Below are positions 24,439 to 33,358 of a DNA stretch of 39,265 nt, piece by piece. Position numbers and translations under genes: made by a program. The notes under the pieces are model-generated. The model saw only the letters and a list, made by a program, of their open reading frames with translations. It ran no database searches and was not told the origin of the DNA. How positions within the stretch are numbered: the first letter of the stretch is position 1; every line of letters starts with the position of its first letter. Source of the DNA: Synechocystis salina LEGE 00031. Its GTDB lineage: Bacteria; Cyanobacteriota; Cyanobacteriia; Cyanobacteriales; Microcystaceae. Location of the stretch: NCBI RefSeq assembly GCF_015207985.1, contig NZ_JADEVV010000040.1:1-39265 (forward strand). Reading direction: 5' to 3'.

Positions 24439-25107
24439 ATGACAACGATTTTGCAAATTGATGCCAGTGCTCGCGTCACCCGTTCTCTGAGTCGCGGACT
24501 GACCACCGCGTTTGCCGAACACTGGCAAAAGGTCCGTCCCGACGATACCTGGATCACACGAGATGTGGGGCTTAATCCCCCCTCCGCCATTAGTGAGAAC
24601 TGGATTGCCGCCGCGTTTAAACCCGTCGATCAGCGCACCCTCGAACAGGTCACCGCCCTACGAGAATCCGACGAACTACTGGCAGAGTTAGAGTCCGCCG
24701 ATGTTATCGTCATCGGTACCCCGATGTACAACTACGGCATGCCGTCGGCGCTCAAAGCCTGGATTGATCAGGTGATTCGCATCGGACGCACCTTTTCTTT
24801 CGATCTAGCACGAGGAGAGCAACCGATTGAGCCTATTCAAACTGGCAAAATTCTGGTCATCTTGACTGCCTCTGGCGAGGGGGGCTTTGAATTTGGCGGC
24901 GTACACGGGGCACAGAATCACCTGGATACGGCCATCATCACCGCTTCCCGCTTACTGGGGGTGAGCGAACACCACGTCATTCGCATTGAATATCAGGAGT
25001 TTGGCGACGATCGCCACCAGCAGTCCAAAGCGGCAGCCTATGCGGCCATTCCTCAACTGGTGGAACAGCTCAGCCAAAAGGTAAGCATCTCCGCCGTCGT
25101 CGTGTAA
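24439..25107 (+). CDS. azoR: FMN-dependent NADH-azoreductase
   Basis: 222 residues from the ATG at 24439, with GAGGA 9 nt upstream. A longer frame to 24304 encodes an unrelated leader and is not needed. The flavodoxin-like fold shows LQIDASARVTRSLSRGL at the FMN phosphate site, TPMYNYGMPSALKAWIDQVIRIGRTF and ILVILTASGEGG, which closely match AzoR/AcpD. These enzymes reduce quinones and azo dyes by two electrons and so avoid radical formation. This is the strongest pointer to quinone/electrophile detoxification in the island. A 169-nt gap precedes it with no operator copy. Confidence 0.92.
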   Translation: MTTILQIDASARVTRSLSRGLTTAFAEHWQKVRPDDTWITRDVGLNPPSAISENWIAAAFKPVDQRTLEQVTALRESDELLAELESADVIVIGTPMYNYGMPSALKAWIDQVIRIGRTFSFDLARGEQPIEPIQTGKILVILTASGEGGFEFGGVHGAQNHLDTAIITASRLLGVSEHHVIRIEYQEFGDDRHQQSKAAAYAAIPQLVEQLSQKVSISAVVV

Positions 25108-25205
25108 CCCTCCCATCGGCCTGTCTATTCAGGCTACCCACCAAGGACTTGACCCCACATCCATCTTGCTTCGATTGACCTTTTATCCCTACGAGGAATT
25201 TAATC

Positions 25206-25607
25206 ATGGCACTTACCCAAGGCACCCATCACATCGGTCTAACTGTTCCCGACATCAACGCCACCCGCGATTTCTTCGTGAATGTATTGGAATTTCAGCC
25301 AGTCGGTGAAGTACCCAATTATCCCGCTTACTTTGTCTCTGACGGCACCAGCTTATTGACGCTCTGGCAGGCAGTAGAACCGGATCATGCCATTCCCTTT
25401 AATCGAAAAACTAATATCGGCCTGCATCACTTTGCCTTCAAAGTAGACGGCGTCGAAACTCTCAAAGCCATTTACGAAAAGCTCAAAACTGTCCCAGGCG
25501 TAGAGATTGAATTCGCGCCGGAACTGTTGGGAGATGGCCCCACTCAGCACATGATGTTCGCCATTCCCGGTGGCATTCGCATGGAGTTGACTGCTCCCGC
25601 CCGCTGA
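25206..25607 (+). CDS. VOC-superfamily (glyoxalase-like) protein
   Basis: 133 residues, one VOC domain of two beta-alpha-beta-beta-beta repeats. The likely metal ligands are visible: His in THHIGLTV, His in GLHHFAFKV and Glu in IRMELTAP. Members include glyoxalases, extradiol dioxygenases and resistance proteins; the exact reaction cannot be set from sequence. GAGGAA lies 7 nt before the ATG. Its company here suggests reaction on an electrophilic or aromatic substrate. Confidence 0.9.
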   Translation: MALTQGTHHIGLTVPDINATRDFFVNVLEFQPVGEVPNYPAYFVSDGTSLLTLWQAVEPDHAIPFNRKTNIGLHHFAFKVDGVETLKAIYEKLKTVPGVEIEFAPELLGDGPTQHMMFAIPGGIRMELTAPAR

Positions 25608-25634
25608 CCTAATGCTGAGAGTACCTACGTTGGA

Positions 25635-25670
25635 ATAGACGGACCTACGCACCATTGGGAAGTCTATCCA
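25635..25670. promoter_or_regulatory. Weak fourth operator-like site
   Basis: ATAGACGGACCT (25635-25646) matches 11 of 12 bases of the segment ATAGACAGACCT overlapping operator candidate 3. A GTCTA half lies downstream at 25662-25666. It is about 115 nt upstream of the flavoprotein ATG, so the last gene may have its own TetR-controlled promoter. Confidence 0.3.
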
Positions 25671-25759
25671 GCGTGACATTTTATATTTGGATATATTGCA
25701 GATTTCAATATTGCTTCTTACTGACAAACATCACTTTCAAAATTTGGGGAACCGACATC

Positions 25760-26722
25760 ATGGCAATTCCTGGTTGGCAACGGGCAGATTCTCCCTTTCA
25801 TAGTGGGGAAAGGGCAATTCAAAAACGGTTGGGTGCCTTAGACCAAATGGATAATTTCGGCCGACGGATTATTCGCGAATTTTTGCCCGACCAGCATCGC
25901 CAATTCTACTCCCAACTTTCCTACTTTCTGGTCGGTACAGTGGATACTGGGGGGAATCCGTGGGCATCCATCCTGGTGGGTGAACCTGGCTTTATCTCAA
26001 CGCCAAATGACCGCACTCTTCACATCGCCGCTCAGCCTCTCTATGGAGATCCGCTTACTAAGACGCTGAAAGTTGGTATTGATATTGGCTTTCTCGGGAT
26101 TGAATTGCATACTCGTCGCCGCAACCGCGTTAATGGCATGGTCAGCAATGTTGGGCCCGATGGCTTTGAGGTGCAAGTGAGCCAAACCTTTGGCAACTGT
26201 CCCAAGTATATCCAGGCGCGACAGTTCAATTTAGTTACATTTGACCCGACTGCGGCCAAGCCCCTGCATACCTTCACCACCTTGGGAGAAGCTGAACGTC
26301 AGGGGATTTTGGCTGCCGATACCTTCTTTATCGCCACCGCTTATCTGGACGATGCTGCCGGAGTCGCCAAAGGTGTCGATGTCTCTCACCGGGGCGGCAA
26401 ACCAGGCTTTGTGCGCATCGACGGTGATACCCTCACTGTGCCCGACTTTGCTGGCAACTGCCACTTCAACACCTTTGGCAACATTGAGGTTAACCCTAGG
26501 GCTGGCCTACTGTTTATTGACTTTGAGCGTGGCAATTTGCTTTATCTCACAGGCAGAGCTGAGGTGATTTGGGACGGGGACCCGGAAATTGAAGCCTATG
26601 CAGGCGCTGAGCGGCTGTTCAAATTTCATCTTACCCAGGGCATCCAGGTAGATAGTGGCTTGCCCTTAGCTTGGTCTCAGCCGGAGTATTCTCGTTTTTT
26701 AGAGCACACAGGTTCTTGGTAA
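25760..26722 (+). CDS. PNPOx-like flavin-binding protein
   Basis: 320 residues from the ATG at 25760, with GGGGA upstream. It begins SPFHSGERAIQKRLGALDQM and contains GRRIIREFLPDQHRQFYSQL, then a split-barrel core (VGTVDTGGNPWASILVGEPGF), LGIELHTRRRNRVNGMV and FGNCPKYIQAR. This is the pyridoxamine-phosphate-oxidase-like family that in many bacteria is fused N-terminally to a ferredoxin/flavin reductase module. Only the split-barrel part is present here, so it stands alone or uses a separate reductase. It is the last gene of the island. Confidence 0.88.
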   Translation: MAIPGWQRADSPFHSGERAIQKRLGALDQMDNFGRRIIREFLPDQHRQFYSQLSYFLVGTVDTGGNPWASILVGEPGFISTPNDRTLHIAAQPLYGDPLTKTLKVGIDIGFLGIELHTRRRNRVNGMVSNVGPDGFEVQVSQTFGNCPKYIQARQFNLVTFDPTAAKPLHTFTTLGEAERQGILAADTFFIATAYLDDAAGVAKGVDVSHRGGKPGFVRIDGDTLTVPDFAGNCHFNTFGNIEVNPRAGLLFIDFERGNLLYLTGRAEVIWDGDPEIEAYAGAERLFKFHLTQGIQVDSGLPLAWSQPEYSRFLEHTGSW

Positions 26723-26769
26723 ACCATTTGTCCAAACCTATGGCGGATTGCCCAATTAAAGTTGCAACC

Positions 26770-27660
26770 TTAGCCAAAAGTCGGTTCCGCCACAGTTTGT
26801 CTGGCTCCCTGGAGTAAGGCTTGGTAACTAGGCAGGGGATGGAGGTCGACAAAAGCCGGTTCCGCTTCAATCAAGCTTAGGTAGGTAGCGGGGTACCATT
26901 GCAAAACTTTTCCCAGGGCGTAAACTGCATCTTCGTAATTTTTTTGCAGTACTTGGCAAAGGGCAATTTCATACCAGCTATAGTCGTCATCCACTTCCAC
27001 ATCCAAAGCCTGGTGATAACAAGCGATCGCCTTTGCATAACGGTAGAGTTTTTGCCACAGTTCCCCTTGTCGAAACCAGGCCCAGTAATCATTGGGACGA
27101 ATTTCTACCGATTTTTTATAGCATTGCAAAGCTTCGGCATAATGACCCCAACGGCGAAAACAGTCCGCCAGCCGGTACCAAGACCAAAAATCGTCCTGGC
27201 GAATGGTTAATGTCTGCCGAAAATTGGCGATCGCCGCTTCGTATTGGCCGGAGAGTCGGTAGGATTCCCCGAGGCGATAGGTGGCCCAATAATCTTTGGG
27301 CAAATGGGCTAAAGCCCTTTGGAAGCAAGGAATGGCACGGGTAAAGTCATCAATTTCGTTGAGGTACACACAACCCTGGTCGTACCAAGCCCAGTAGTTT
27401 TCCGGTTGGATTTGGCAAGCATTGCCATAGCTTTCCGCTGCATCCCCGTAGCGCCCCAGATGTTCTAGGGTAATGCCCCGTTTATACCAAGCCCAATAAT
27501 CCCCGGGATAATATTCCAAGGCCCGCTCGTAACTGAGGAGGGCATCGTTGTATTTGCCCTGTTGCCAGAGGGTATTGCCCTGTTGGTACCAGCCTTTGTA
27601 ACTGTCGGGGCGGCACTCCAGGGGGTTAAAAATAGTAGTGCGAGATGAGTGGGAAGGCAT
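26770..27660 (-). CDS. TPR-repeat protein with DYWAW-type repeats
   Basis: 296 residues with about seven 34-residue tetratricopeptide repeats from residue ~18 to ~260. Nearly every repeat boundary carries an aromatic tag such as GDYWAWYKRG, ENYWAWYDQG, KDYWATYRLG, DDFWSWYRLA or NDYWAWFRQG. The extra Trp/Tyr are unusual for TPRs and suggest a specialised binding groove. There is no signal peptide, so it is probably cytosolic and acts as a protein-protein scaffold. It converges with the island's last gene, and panC-cmk lies 363 nt upstream. No partner can be named. Confidence 0.85.
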   Translation of the reverse strand: MPSHSSRTTIFNPLECRPDSYKGWYQQGNTLWQQGKYNDALLSYERALEYYPGDYWAWYKRGITLEHLGRYGDAAESYGNACQIQPENYWAWYDQGCVYLNEIDDFTRAIPCFQRALAHLPKDYWATYRLGESYRLSGQYEAAIANFRQTLTIRQDDFWSWYRLADCFRRWGHYAEALQCYKKSVEIRPNDYWAWFRQGELWQKLYRYAKAIACYHQALDVEVDDDYSWYEIALCQVLQKNYEDAVYALGKVLQWYPATYLSLIEAEPAFVDLHPLPSYQALLQGARQTVAEPTFG

Positions 27661-28023
27661 GGGAACACGACCAAGGGAAATGGCAACCGTACACCAGTGG
27701 AAAAAAACGTCGGGCTGGCGGCCAACTGAAGAGACTTACCGCCGTGTTTAATTCATATACCAGAATTGTACAAACTTCCGGGGCGATCGCCGGATTTATC
27801 TGCTGCCCTTGTCAGGATTAGATCACATTACTTAATTAACCAGCCACATACTTCTCCCAAAGTGAAATCAACGGCCTGGGCAAAGCTTGGCGTCAGTAAT
27901 TTTGATTCTATCTCGTCGAAAATTTCTGGCGATCGATCGGGTTGATAGACAAAGATAGATTGTTCTGTTACAACCTATTCTAACCTCTTTACCAAGTGCT
28001 CAAACATTTATCAAAATTTCCCC
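27661..28023. other. Gap between panC-cmk and the TPR gene
   Basis: 363 nt with one HIP1 site (near 27783) and AT-rich stretches. It should contain the panC-cmk 3' end and the TPR gene promoter, both on minus. No ORF, tRNA or strong terminator is visible. Confidence 0.4.
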
Positions 28024-29559
28024 TCATTGTATTTTTTTGTAAAGATCAATAATTATCTCTATCACCTCGGCAATGGTGAGGTTATCGGTGACAATTTCCA
28101 CCGCATCCACCGCCTTTTGCAAAGGGGCGATCGCCCTAGTGCTATCGAGGTGATCCCGCTGGGCAATGTCTGCTTCCAATTGGGCTAGATCCACGGCTTG
28201 ATTACCCTGGGCTTGGAAGTCTTTGAGGCGACGACGGGCCCGTTCTTGCACTGAAGCGGTGAGGAAAATTTTCAATTCCGCATTGGGAAAAACCTGGGTG
28301 CCAATGTCTCGACCTTCCGCCACAATACCTCCTTGGTCGCCGTACTTCCTTTGGAGCTTGAGGAGTTTGGCCCGGACAGCCCCTTGGGCGGCAATGGTGG
28401 AAACCAACTGGGTCACCGCTGGGGTGCGAATGGCATCACTGACATCTTGCCCATTAACTTTAACGCCAGTCAATTGGGGCGCAAGGCGGGGTATTAGTTC
28501 AATCTCCGCACCACTGGTCAATTCCGCCACTGTTGGTTCATCCTGGGGATCAATATGCCGGTCTAAAATCAGCCAAGCCAAAGCTCGATACATGGCTCCA
28601 GTGTCCAAATAGGTCAGACCTAAACGATCGGCCACCTGCCTAGTAACAGTGGATTTCCCGGCTCCGGCGGGGCCATCAATGGCAATAATGGGCAGTCGAT
28701 GATTCAGCACAAGGTTATCAATTAAGCGGGTACTACCCACATAGGCGGCGATCGCCATTAAAGCAGGAATTTGGTCAGGGATCTTTTCCACAACGGGTTG
28801 GAGTGTATCTCTCTGGACTAATTCTAGGTATTGAAGTTTTACTGCGGGTTCCGTCGCTAAAATGTCCTGGGCAATGGTCAATAGGGAAGATACTTGGCGA
28901 TCGCCTTGGTGATATTGTTCTTGGGCGGCTTGCAAACTGCGGTAAAGCACTGCGGCCTGTTGTTTTTCCTGATCGCTCAAATATTGATTGCGGGAACTCA
29001 TAGCCAAACCAGATGCCTCCCGTACTGTGGCACAACTGCGGATAGTCACAGTTAAGTTTAAGTCTTGCACTAGCCTACGAACGATGGCCAATTGTTGGGC
29101 ATCCTTGGCACCGAAATAGGCCACATCGGGACAAACAATGGTGAACAGTTTGGTGACAATGGTGGCCACCCCCTGGAAATGGCCAGGACGATGGGCACCA
29201 CATAAAACCTCAGTCATGGCTGGGGGAGGCAGTACGGTGGTCTGATCAACATTGGAATTAAGCTCCAAATCCGTCACCGTCGGAGCAAAAATGACCGCCA
29301 CTCCCAAAGATTCCGCCCATTGGCGATCGCCGTCAAAGTCCCGGGGATATTGTTCCCAATCTTCGCCTGGGCCAAATTGGAGGGGATTAATAAAAATGGA
29401 CAACACGACCAAATCCATTTCCGCCACCGCCCGTTTCAGCAAACTGCCATGGCCAGCGTGGAGAGCCCCCATAGTGGGTACTAAGCCCACAGTTTTACCC
29501 CAACCTGCTTGACGGAGATAGGTTTGTAACCCTGCTATTGTCCGAAAAACCTGCACCAT
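28024..29559 (-). CDS. panC-cmk: Bifunctional pantothenate synthetase / cytidylate kinase
   Basis: 511 residues in two domains. Residues 1-~280 are PanC, with VGLVPTMGALHAGHGSLLKRA (the HIGH-like ATP site), INPLQFGPGEDW and FGAKDAQQLAIVRRLVQDL; it joins pantoate and beta-alanine. Residues ~290-511 are cytidylate kinase, with the P-loop IAIDGPAGAGKSTVTRQVA, YLDTGAMYRA and VAEGRDIGTQVFP. This fusion is characteristic of cyanobacteria. The protein is cytosolic and serves coenzyme A and pyrimidine nucleotide supply. Confidence 0.96.
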   Translation of the reverse strand: MVQVFRTIAGLQTYLRQAGWGKTVGLVPTMGALHAGHGSLLKRAVAEMDLVVLSIFINPLQFGPGEDWEQYPRDFDGDRQWAESLGVAVIFAPTVTDLELNSNVDQTTVLPPPAMTEVLCGAHRPGHFQGVATIVTKLFTIVCPDVAYFGAKDAQQLAIVRRLVQDLNLTVTIRSCATVREASGLAMSSRNQYLSDQEKQQAAVLYRSLQAAQEQYHQGDRQVSSLLTIAQDILATEPAVKLQYLELVQRDTLQPVVEKIPDQIPALMAIAAYVGSTRLIDNLVLNHRLPIIAIDGPAGAGKSTVTRQVADRLGLTYLDTGAMYRALAWLILDRHIDPQDEPTVAELTSGAEIELIPRLAPQLTGVKVNGQDVSDAIRTPAVTQLVSTIAAQGAVRAKLLKLQRKYGDQGGIVAEGRDIGTQVFPNAELKIFLTASVQERARRRLKDFQAQGNQAVDLAQLEADIAQRDHLDSTRAIAPLQKAVDAVEIVTDNLTIAEVIEIIIDLYKKIQ

Positions 29560-29729
29560 TATTTCCTTACTATCCGTTGGATGGTTTGCAAACGATAGGA
29601 GTCATTGAGACCTAACCATGGCCAAAGTGTTGACCCATATCCTAGGCAAATTGCCCCGCCGTCCTAGGCTCCCTGCCGCAAGTCTTCAATGATACAATGG
29701 GAGGCTGGAATTCCATCAACGGCGATCGC

Positions 29730-30548
29730 ATGAAAAGACTCATCGAGGGACTGCAAAAATTTCAGGAGGGTTATTTTAGTTCCCACCGTGACCTCTTTGA
29801 GCAACTTTCCCATGGCCAACATCCCCGCATCCTCTTCATTTGTTGTTCCGACTCCCGGGTAGATCCCAACCTAATTACCCAATCGGAAGTGGGGGATTTA
29901 TTCGTCATCCGTAATGCTGGCAACATTATTCCCCCCTACGGAGCGGCCAACGGTGGGGAAGGGGCCGCCATGGAATACGCCCTGGTAGCCTTGGGAATCA
30001 ATCAAATCATTGTTTGTGGCCATTCCCATTGTGGAGCAATGAAGGGTCTGCTCAAACTTAATTCCCTCCAGGAAAAAATGCCGCTGGTGTACGACTGGCT
30101 CAAGCATACGGAAGCTACCCGGCGCCTGGTATTGGATAACTATGAACATCTGGAAGGGGAAGAACTGGTCGAAATTATGGTGGCGGAAAATATTCTTACC
30201 CAATTAAAAAATCTCCAAACATACCCCGCCGTCCATTCCCTTTTGCACAAGGGTAATTTATCCCTCCATGGCTGGATTTACCGCATTGAAAGCGGACAGG
30301 TGTTGGCCTACGATGGGGTACTCCATGATTTTGTTGCCCCCCAGAGCCGTCTTTCCTATCTAGAGCCGGAATTCAATTTACATCCCAATTGTCCGTTAAC
30401 TTCCTACAATTCTTTTAAAGTTCCCGGTAGTCAGCCCCCGGGGGCCATGCCCTCCCCCCAACCCTCCCAGGGAAAACTTTCTGCCTTACCGGGGTTTAGT
30501 CATTTACCAATGGAACAGGCGGAGCGGATTTATCGGGGTTCCCGTTAA
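29730..30548 (+). CDS. ccaA: Carboxysomal beta-carbonic anhydrase
   Basis: 272 residues from the ATG at 29730, matching the usual CcaA start (MKRLIEGLQKFQEGYFSSHR); an upstream in-frame start at 29697 adds 11 unrelated residues. Zinc ligands are visible in FICCSDSRVDP (Cys and Asp) and CGHSHCGAMKG (His and Cys). The C-terminal extension (about 200-272) contains Pro/Ser-rich linkers and ends LPGFSHLPMEQAERIYRGSR, typical of the carboxysome-targeted form that binds CcmM. It converts bicarbonate to CO2 beside RuBisCO. Differences from the PCC 6803 protein as I recall it are concentrated in this extension. Confidence 0.95.
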   Translation: MKRLIEGLQKFQEGYFSSHRDLFEQLSHGQHPRILFICCSDSRVDPNLITQSEVGDLFVIRNAGNIIPPYGAANGGEGAAMEYALVALGINQIIVCGHSHCGAMKGLLKLNSLQEKMPLVYDWLKHTEATRRLVLDNYEHLEGEELVEIMVAENILTQLKNLQTYPAVHSLLHKGNLSLHGWIYRIESGQVLAYDGVLHDFVAPQSRLSYLEPEFNLHPNCPLTSYNSFKVPGSQPPGAMPSPQPSQGKLSALPGFSHLPMEQAERIYRGSR

Positions 30549-30637
30549 TCTAGTTAAGGAGCTGGGCATAACTAGACATAAATACAGGAAAAATTTCTAA
30601 AAACGCTAAATGAATGCTTTAGGTAGGAACTGACTGG

Positions 30638-31387
30638 GTGCTAAATTCACTGATTGCTGACTTCCGAATTATTTTTGAGCGAGATCCCGCCGCTCGCAAT
30701 TGGTTGGAGGTGCTTTTTTGTTACCCCGGTTTACAAGCTCTGGTTGTTCACCGTTTTTCCCACCGTCTTTATACTTTGGGGCTACCGTTTTTCCCCCGGT
30801 TAATGTCCCAATTTGCTCGATTTTTCACTGGCATTGAGATCCATCCTGGGGCCCAGATTGGCCAAGGGGTTTTCATTGACCATGGCATGGGGGTAGTGAT
30901 TGGAGAAACAGCCATCATTGGGGATTATGCTTTGATCTACCAGGGGGTCACCCTGGGGGGAACGGGCAAGGAAACCGGTAAACGTCATCCCACCCTAGGG
31001 GAAAACGTGGTGGTGGGGGCCGGGGCCAAGGTGTTGGGCAATATTTTGATTGGCGACAATGCCCGTATTGGGGCCGGTTCGGTGGTGTTGCGGGATGTGC
31101 CGGCGGATTTTACCGTGGTGGGGGTGCCAGGGCGCATGGTTCATCCCTCGGGGGAAAAGGTTAATCCCTTGGAGCATGGCAAGCTACCGGACTCGGAAGG
31201 TAAGGTAATTCGGCTTTTGTTGGAACGTATTGAACTGCTGGAGCAAGAGGTCAAAACCTTACAAAAACAGCAGTCAGAACAGGATTGGGAATCGGATTAT
31301 CGCTCCTGCTCTGAAACTGACCGGGAACCGGTGCTTTGTCGCCTTGGCGATCGGGAAATTGAGGAATTTTTGGGGGGCACCCTTTAA
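30638..31387 (+). CDS. cysE: Serine O-acetyltransferase
   Basis: 249 residues with a GTG start. The N-terminal helices (SLIADFRIIFERDPAARNWLEVL) are followed by a left-handed beta helix of hexapeptide repeats: GIEIHPGAQIGQGVFIDHGMGVVIGETAIIGD and GTGKETGKRHPTLGENVVVGAGAKVLGNI. The catalytic His lies in the IDHG segment. It acetylates serine for cysteine synthesis. A C-terminal extension of ~60 residues with a coiled-coil-like stretch (LLLERIELLEQEVKTLQKQ) is typical of longer cyanobacterial forms. Confidence 0.94.
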   Translation: MLNSLIADFRIIFERDPAARNWLEVLFCYPGLQALVVHRFSHRLYTLGLPFFPRLMSQFARFFTGIEIHPGAQIGQGVFIDHGMGVVIGETAIIGDYALIYQGVTLGGTGKETGKRHPTLGENVVVGAGAKVLGNILIGDNARIGAGSVVLRDVPADFTVVGVPGRMVHPSGEKVNPLEHGKLPDSEGKVIRLLLERIELLEQEVKTLQKQQSEQDWESDYRSCSETDREPVLCRLGDREIEEFLGGTL

Positions 31388-31510
31388 TCTTGCCCCGGTA
31401 ACTGCAACAGCGATGGAATGAGAGGAGGTTTGAAAAGCCTCAATTTTTGGCCGGATGTTTTTTCCTGTTTAATCAAATCTTTCTAATTGCCTTAAGATGT
31501 GAACGCAAGG

Positions 31511-31545
31511 CCGTCCTCAAGGGCGGGGTTTCAGACCCATTTTTT
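31511..31545 (+). other. Two tandem hairpins and T-run just before pgi
   Basis: CCGTCC (31511-31516), loop TCAA and GGGCGG (31521-31526) form a first stem with one G-T wobble. A smaller GGGT/ACCC stem follows, then six T (31540-31545). The T-run ends 2 nt before the pgi ATG, and pgi has no Shine-Dalgarno sequence. It could be the cysE terminator abutting a leaderless pgi, or a leader that regulates pgi. Confidence 0.4.
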
Positions 31546-31547
31546 CG

Positions 31548-33143
31548 ATGAATAACCAACAACTTTGGCAACGTTATCAAGACTGGCTTTATTACCATGG
31601 TGGCCTCGATTTTTACCTGGATGTGAGCCGCATGGGATTTAGTGATGCTTTGGTAGAAGATTTGCAACCCAAGTTTGCCAAAGCTTTTCAAGATATGGTG
31701 GCCCTGGAAAAAGGGGCGATCGCCAATCCGGATGAACAACGCATGGTGGGGCATTACTGGCTACGCAATCCGGCCCTGGCTCCCAACGGTGCTATCCGGG
31801 CTGAAATCACCGAACCCCTACAGCAAATTAAAGCCTTTGCCGCTGCTGTTCACCAAGGGACGGTTAAACCTCCCACCGCCCCCAAATTCACCGACCTGTT
31901 GGCGATCGGCATTGGTGGTTCAGCCCTAGGTCCTCAGTTTGTAGCCCAGGCCCTAGCCCCGGATTTCCCGCCCTTGGCCATTCATTTCATCGATAACTCC
32001 GACCCAGACGGTATTGACCGGGTGCTGAACTGTTTAAAGGCCCAAGACAAACTGAAAAGCACCTTGGTAATAACCACTAGTAAATCTGGTGGCACCCCTG
32101 AACCCCGCAATGGCTTGGCGGAAACTAAAGCAGTATTTGAAGCCCAGGGCTTGCATTTTGCCGATTATGCTGTGGCGGTAACTATGCCTGGCAGTAAACT
32201 TTCCCAGCAGGCCCAGACAGAACAATGGTTACAAGCTTTTCCCATGCAGGATTGGGTGGGGGGCAGAACCTCTGAGTTATCGGCGGTGGGGCTATTACCG
32301 GCGGCTCTCCAGGGGATTGATATTCAGGCCATGCTCGATGGGGCTAAAACCATGGATGAAGCCACTAGGGTGAGGGAATTAAGACAAAATCCGGCGGCCC
32401 TATTGGCTTTGGCTTGGTACTACGCTGGGGATGGGCAAGGGAAAAAAGATATGGTGATTCTGCCCTACAAAGACAGGCTGTTGTTGTTTAGCCGTTATTT
32501 ACAGCAGTTGGTGATGGAATCCCTGGGTAAGGAACGGGATTTGGATGGCAAGGTGGTGCATCAGGGTATTGCGGTCTATGGCAATAAGGGCTCCACGGAT
32601 CAACATGCCTACGTCCAGCAGTTGCGGGATGGGGTGCCCAACTTTTTTGCTACTTTTATTGAGGTATTGCATGATCGCCAAGGGCCATCCCTAGAGTTGG
32701 AGCCGGGGGTAACCAGTGGGGATTATTTATCAGGATTTTTGCAGGGCACCAGGCAAGCCTTGTTTGAAAATCAACGGGACTCCATTACCGTCACCATTCC
32801 CCAGGTGGATGCCACCAGTATTGGAGCTTTGATTGCTCTGTATGAACGGGCGGTGAGTTTCTATGGTTCCCTGGTGAGCGTTAACGCTTACCATCAACCA
32901 GGGGTAGAAGCGGGCAAAAAAGCGGCCGCCTCCATTTTGGAATTGCAAAAAGCGATTCTCTCCACTTTGCAGACAGAATCGGGGCCCATTGCCCTAGAAG
33001 ATTTGGCCACCAAAGTACAGGCTCCGGAGCAGGTGGAAACGGTGTATAAAATCGTCCGCCATCTGGCTGCCAATGACCGGGGGGTAGTGCTCCACGGCGA
33101 TCGCCAATTTCCCCAACGGTTGCAAATCCAGTGGCAGAGTTAA
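31548..33143 (+). CDS. pgi: Glucose-6-phosphate isomerase
   Basis: 531 residues, about the length expected for the Synechocystis enzyme. Core elements: [37 protein letters not shown] (phosphate site), [13 protein letters not shown] and [18 protein letters not shown], which carries an active-site His. It interconverts glucose-6-phosphate and fructose-6-phosphate in glycolysis and the oxidative pentose phosphate route. No ribosome site is visible; a hairpin and T-run end just before the ATG. Confidence 0.96.
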   Translation: MNNQQLWQRYQDWLYYHGGLDFYLDVSRMGFSDALVEDLQPKFAKAFQDMVALEKGAIANPDEQRMVGHYWLRNPALAPNGAIRAEITEPLQQIKAFAAAVHQGTVKPPTAPKFTDLLAIGIGGSALGPQFVAQALAPDFPPLAIHFIDNSDPDGIDRVLNCLKAQDKLKSTLVITTSKSGGTPEPRNGLAETKAVFEAQGLHFADYAVAVTMPGSKLSQQAQTEQWLQAFPMQDWVGGRTSELSAVGLLPAALQGIDIQAMLDGAKTMDEATRVRELRQNPAALLALAWYYAGDGQGKKDMVILPYKDRLLLFSRYLQQLVMESLGKERDLDGKVVHQGIAVYGNKGSTDQHAYVQQLRDGVPNFFATFIEVLHDRQGPSLELEPGVTSGDYLSGFLQGTRQALFENQRDSITVTIPQVDATSIGALIALYERAVSFYGSLVSVNAYHQPGVEAGKKAAASILELQKAILSTLQTESGPIALEDLATKVQAPEQVETVYKIVRHLAANDRGVVLHGDRQFPQRLQIQWQS

Positions 33144-33270
33144 GGCAGATTAATCTTCAATTGTTAGTTGCAGACCAGGTAATCATGGCTTACTTCAGAA
33201 GCAATTCGGTTCCTGGTCAATGGCAACGTGCTATAAAAAGAAAAGTTTGTTTACCTGAGTATTAATTCCT

Positions 33271-33290
33271 AGGCAAGGCAAACCTTGGCT
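33271..33290 (+). other. Hairpin in the desA upstream region
   Basis: AGGCAAGG (33271-33278), a 4-nt loop and CCTTGGCT (33283-33290) pair at seven of eight positions, about 70 nt before the desA ATG. desA is known to be cold-induced in Synechocystis; whether this stem matters is unknown. Confidence 0.3.
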
Positions 33291-33358
33291 GCTTTATAGC
33301 CCATGAATCCTTAAACAAAAATCTACCCGACCTTCCATTTGGAGATAAACCTTTATAA

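Noticed and set aside
27815-27836. CRP-like half-site in the gap upstream of the TPR gene
   Set aside because: Only the ATCACA half is present; the left half matches the consensus poorly, unlike the murF site.
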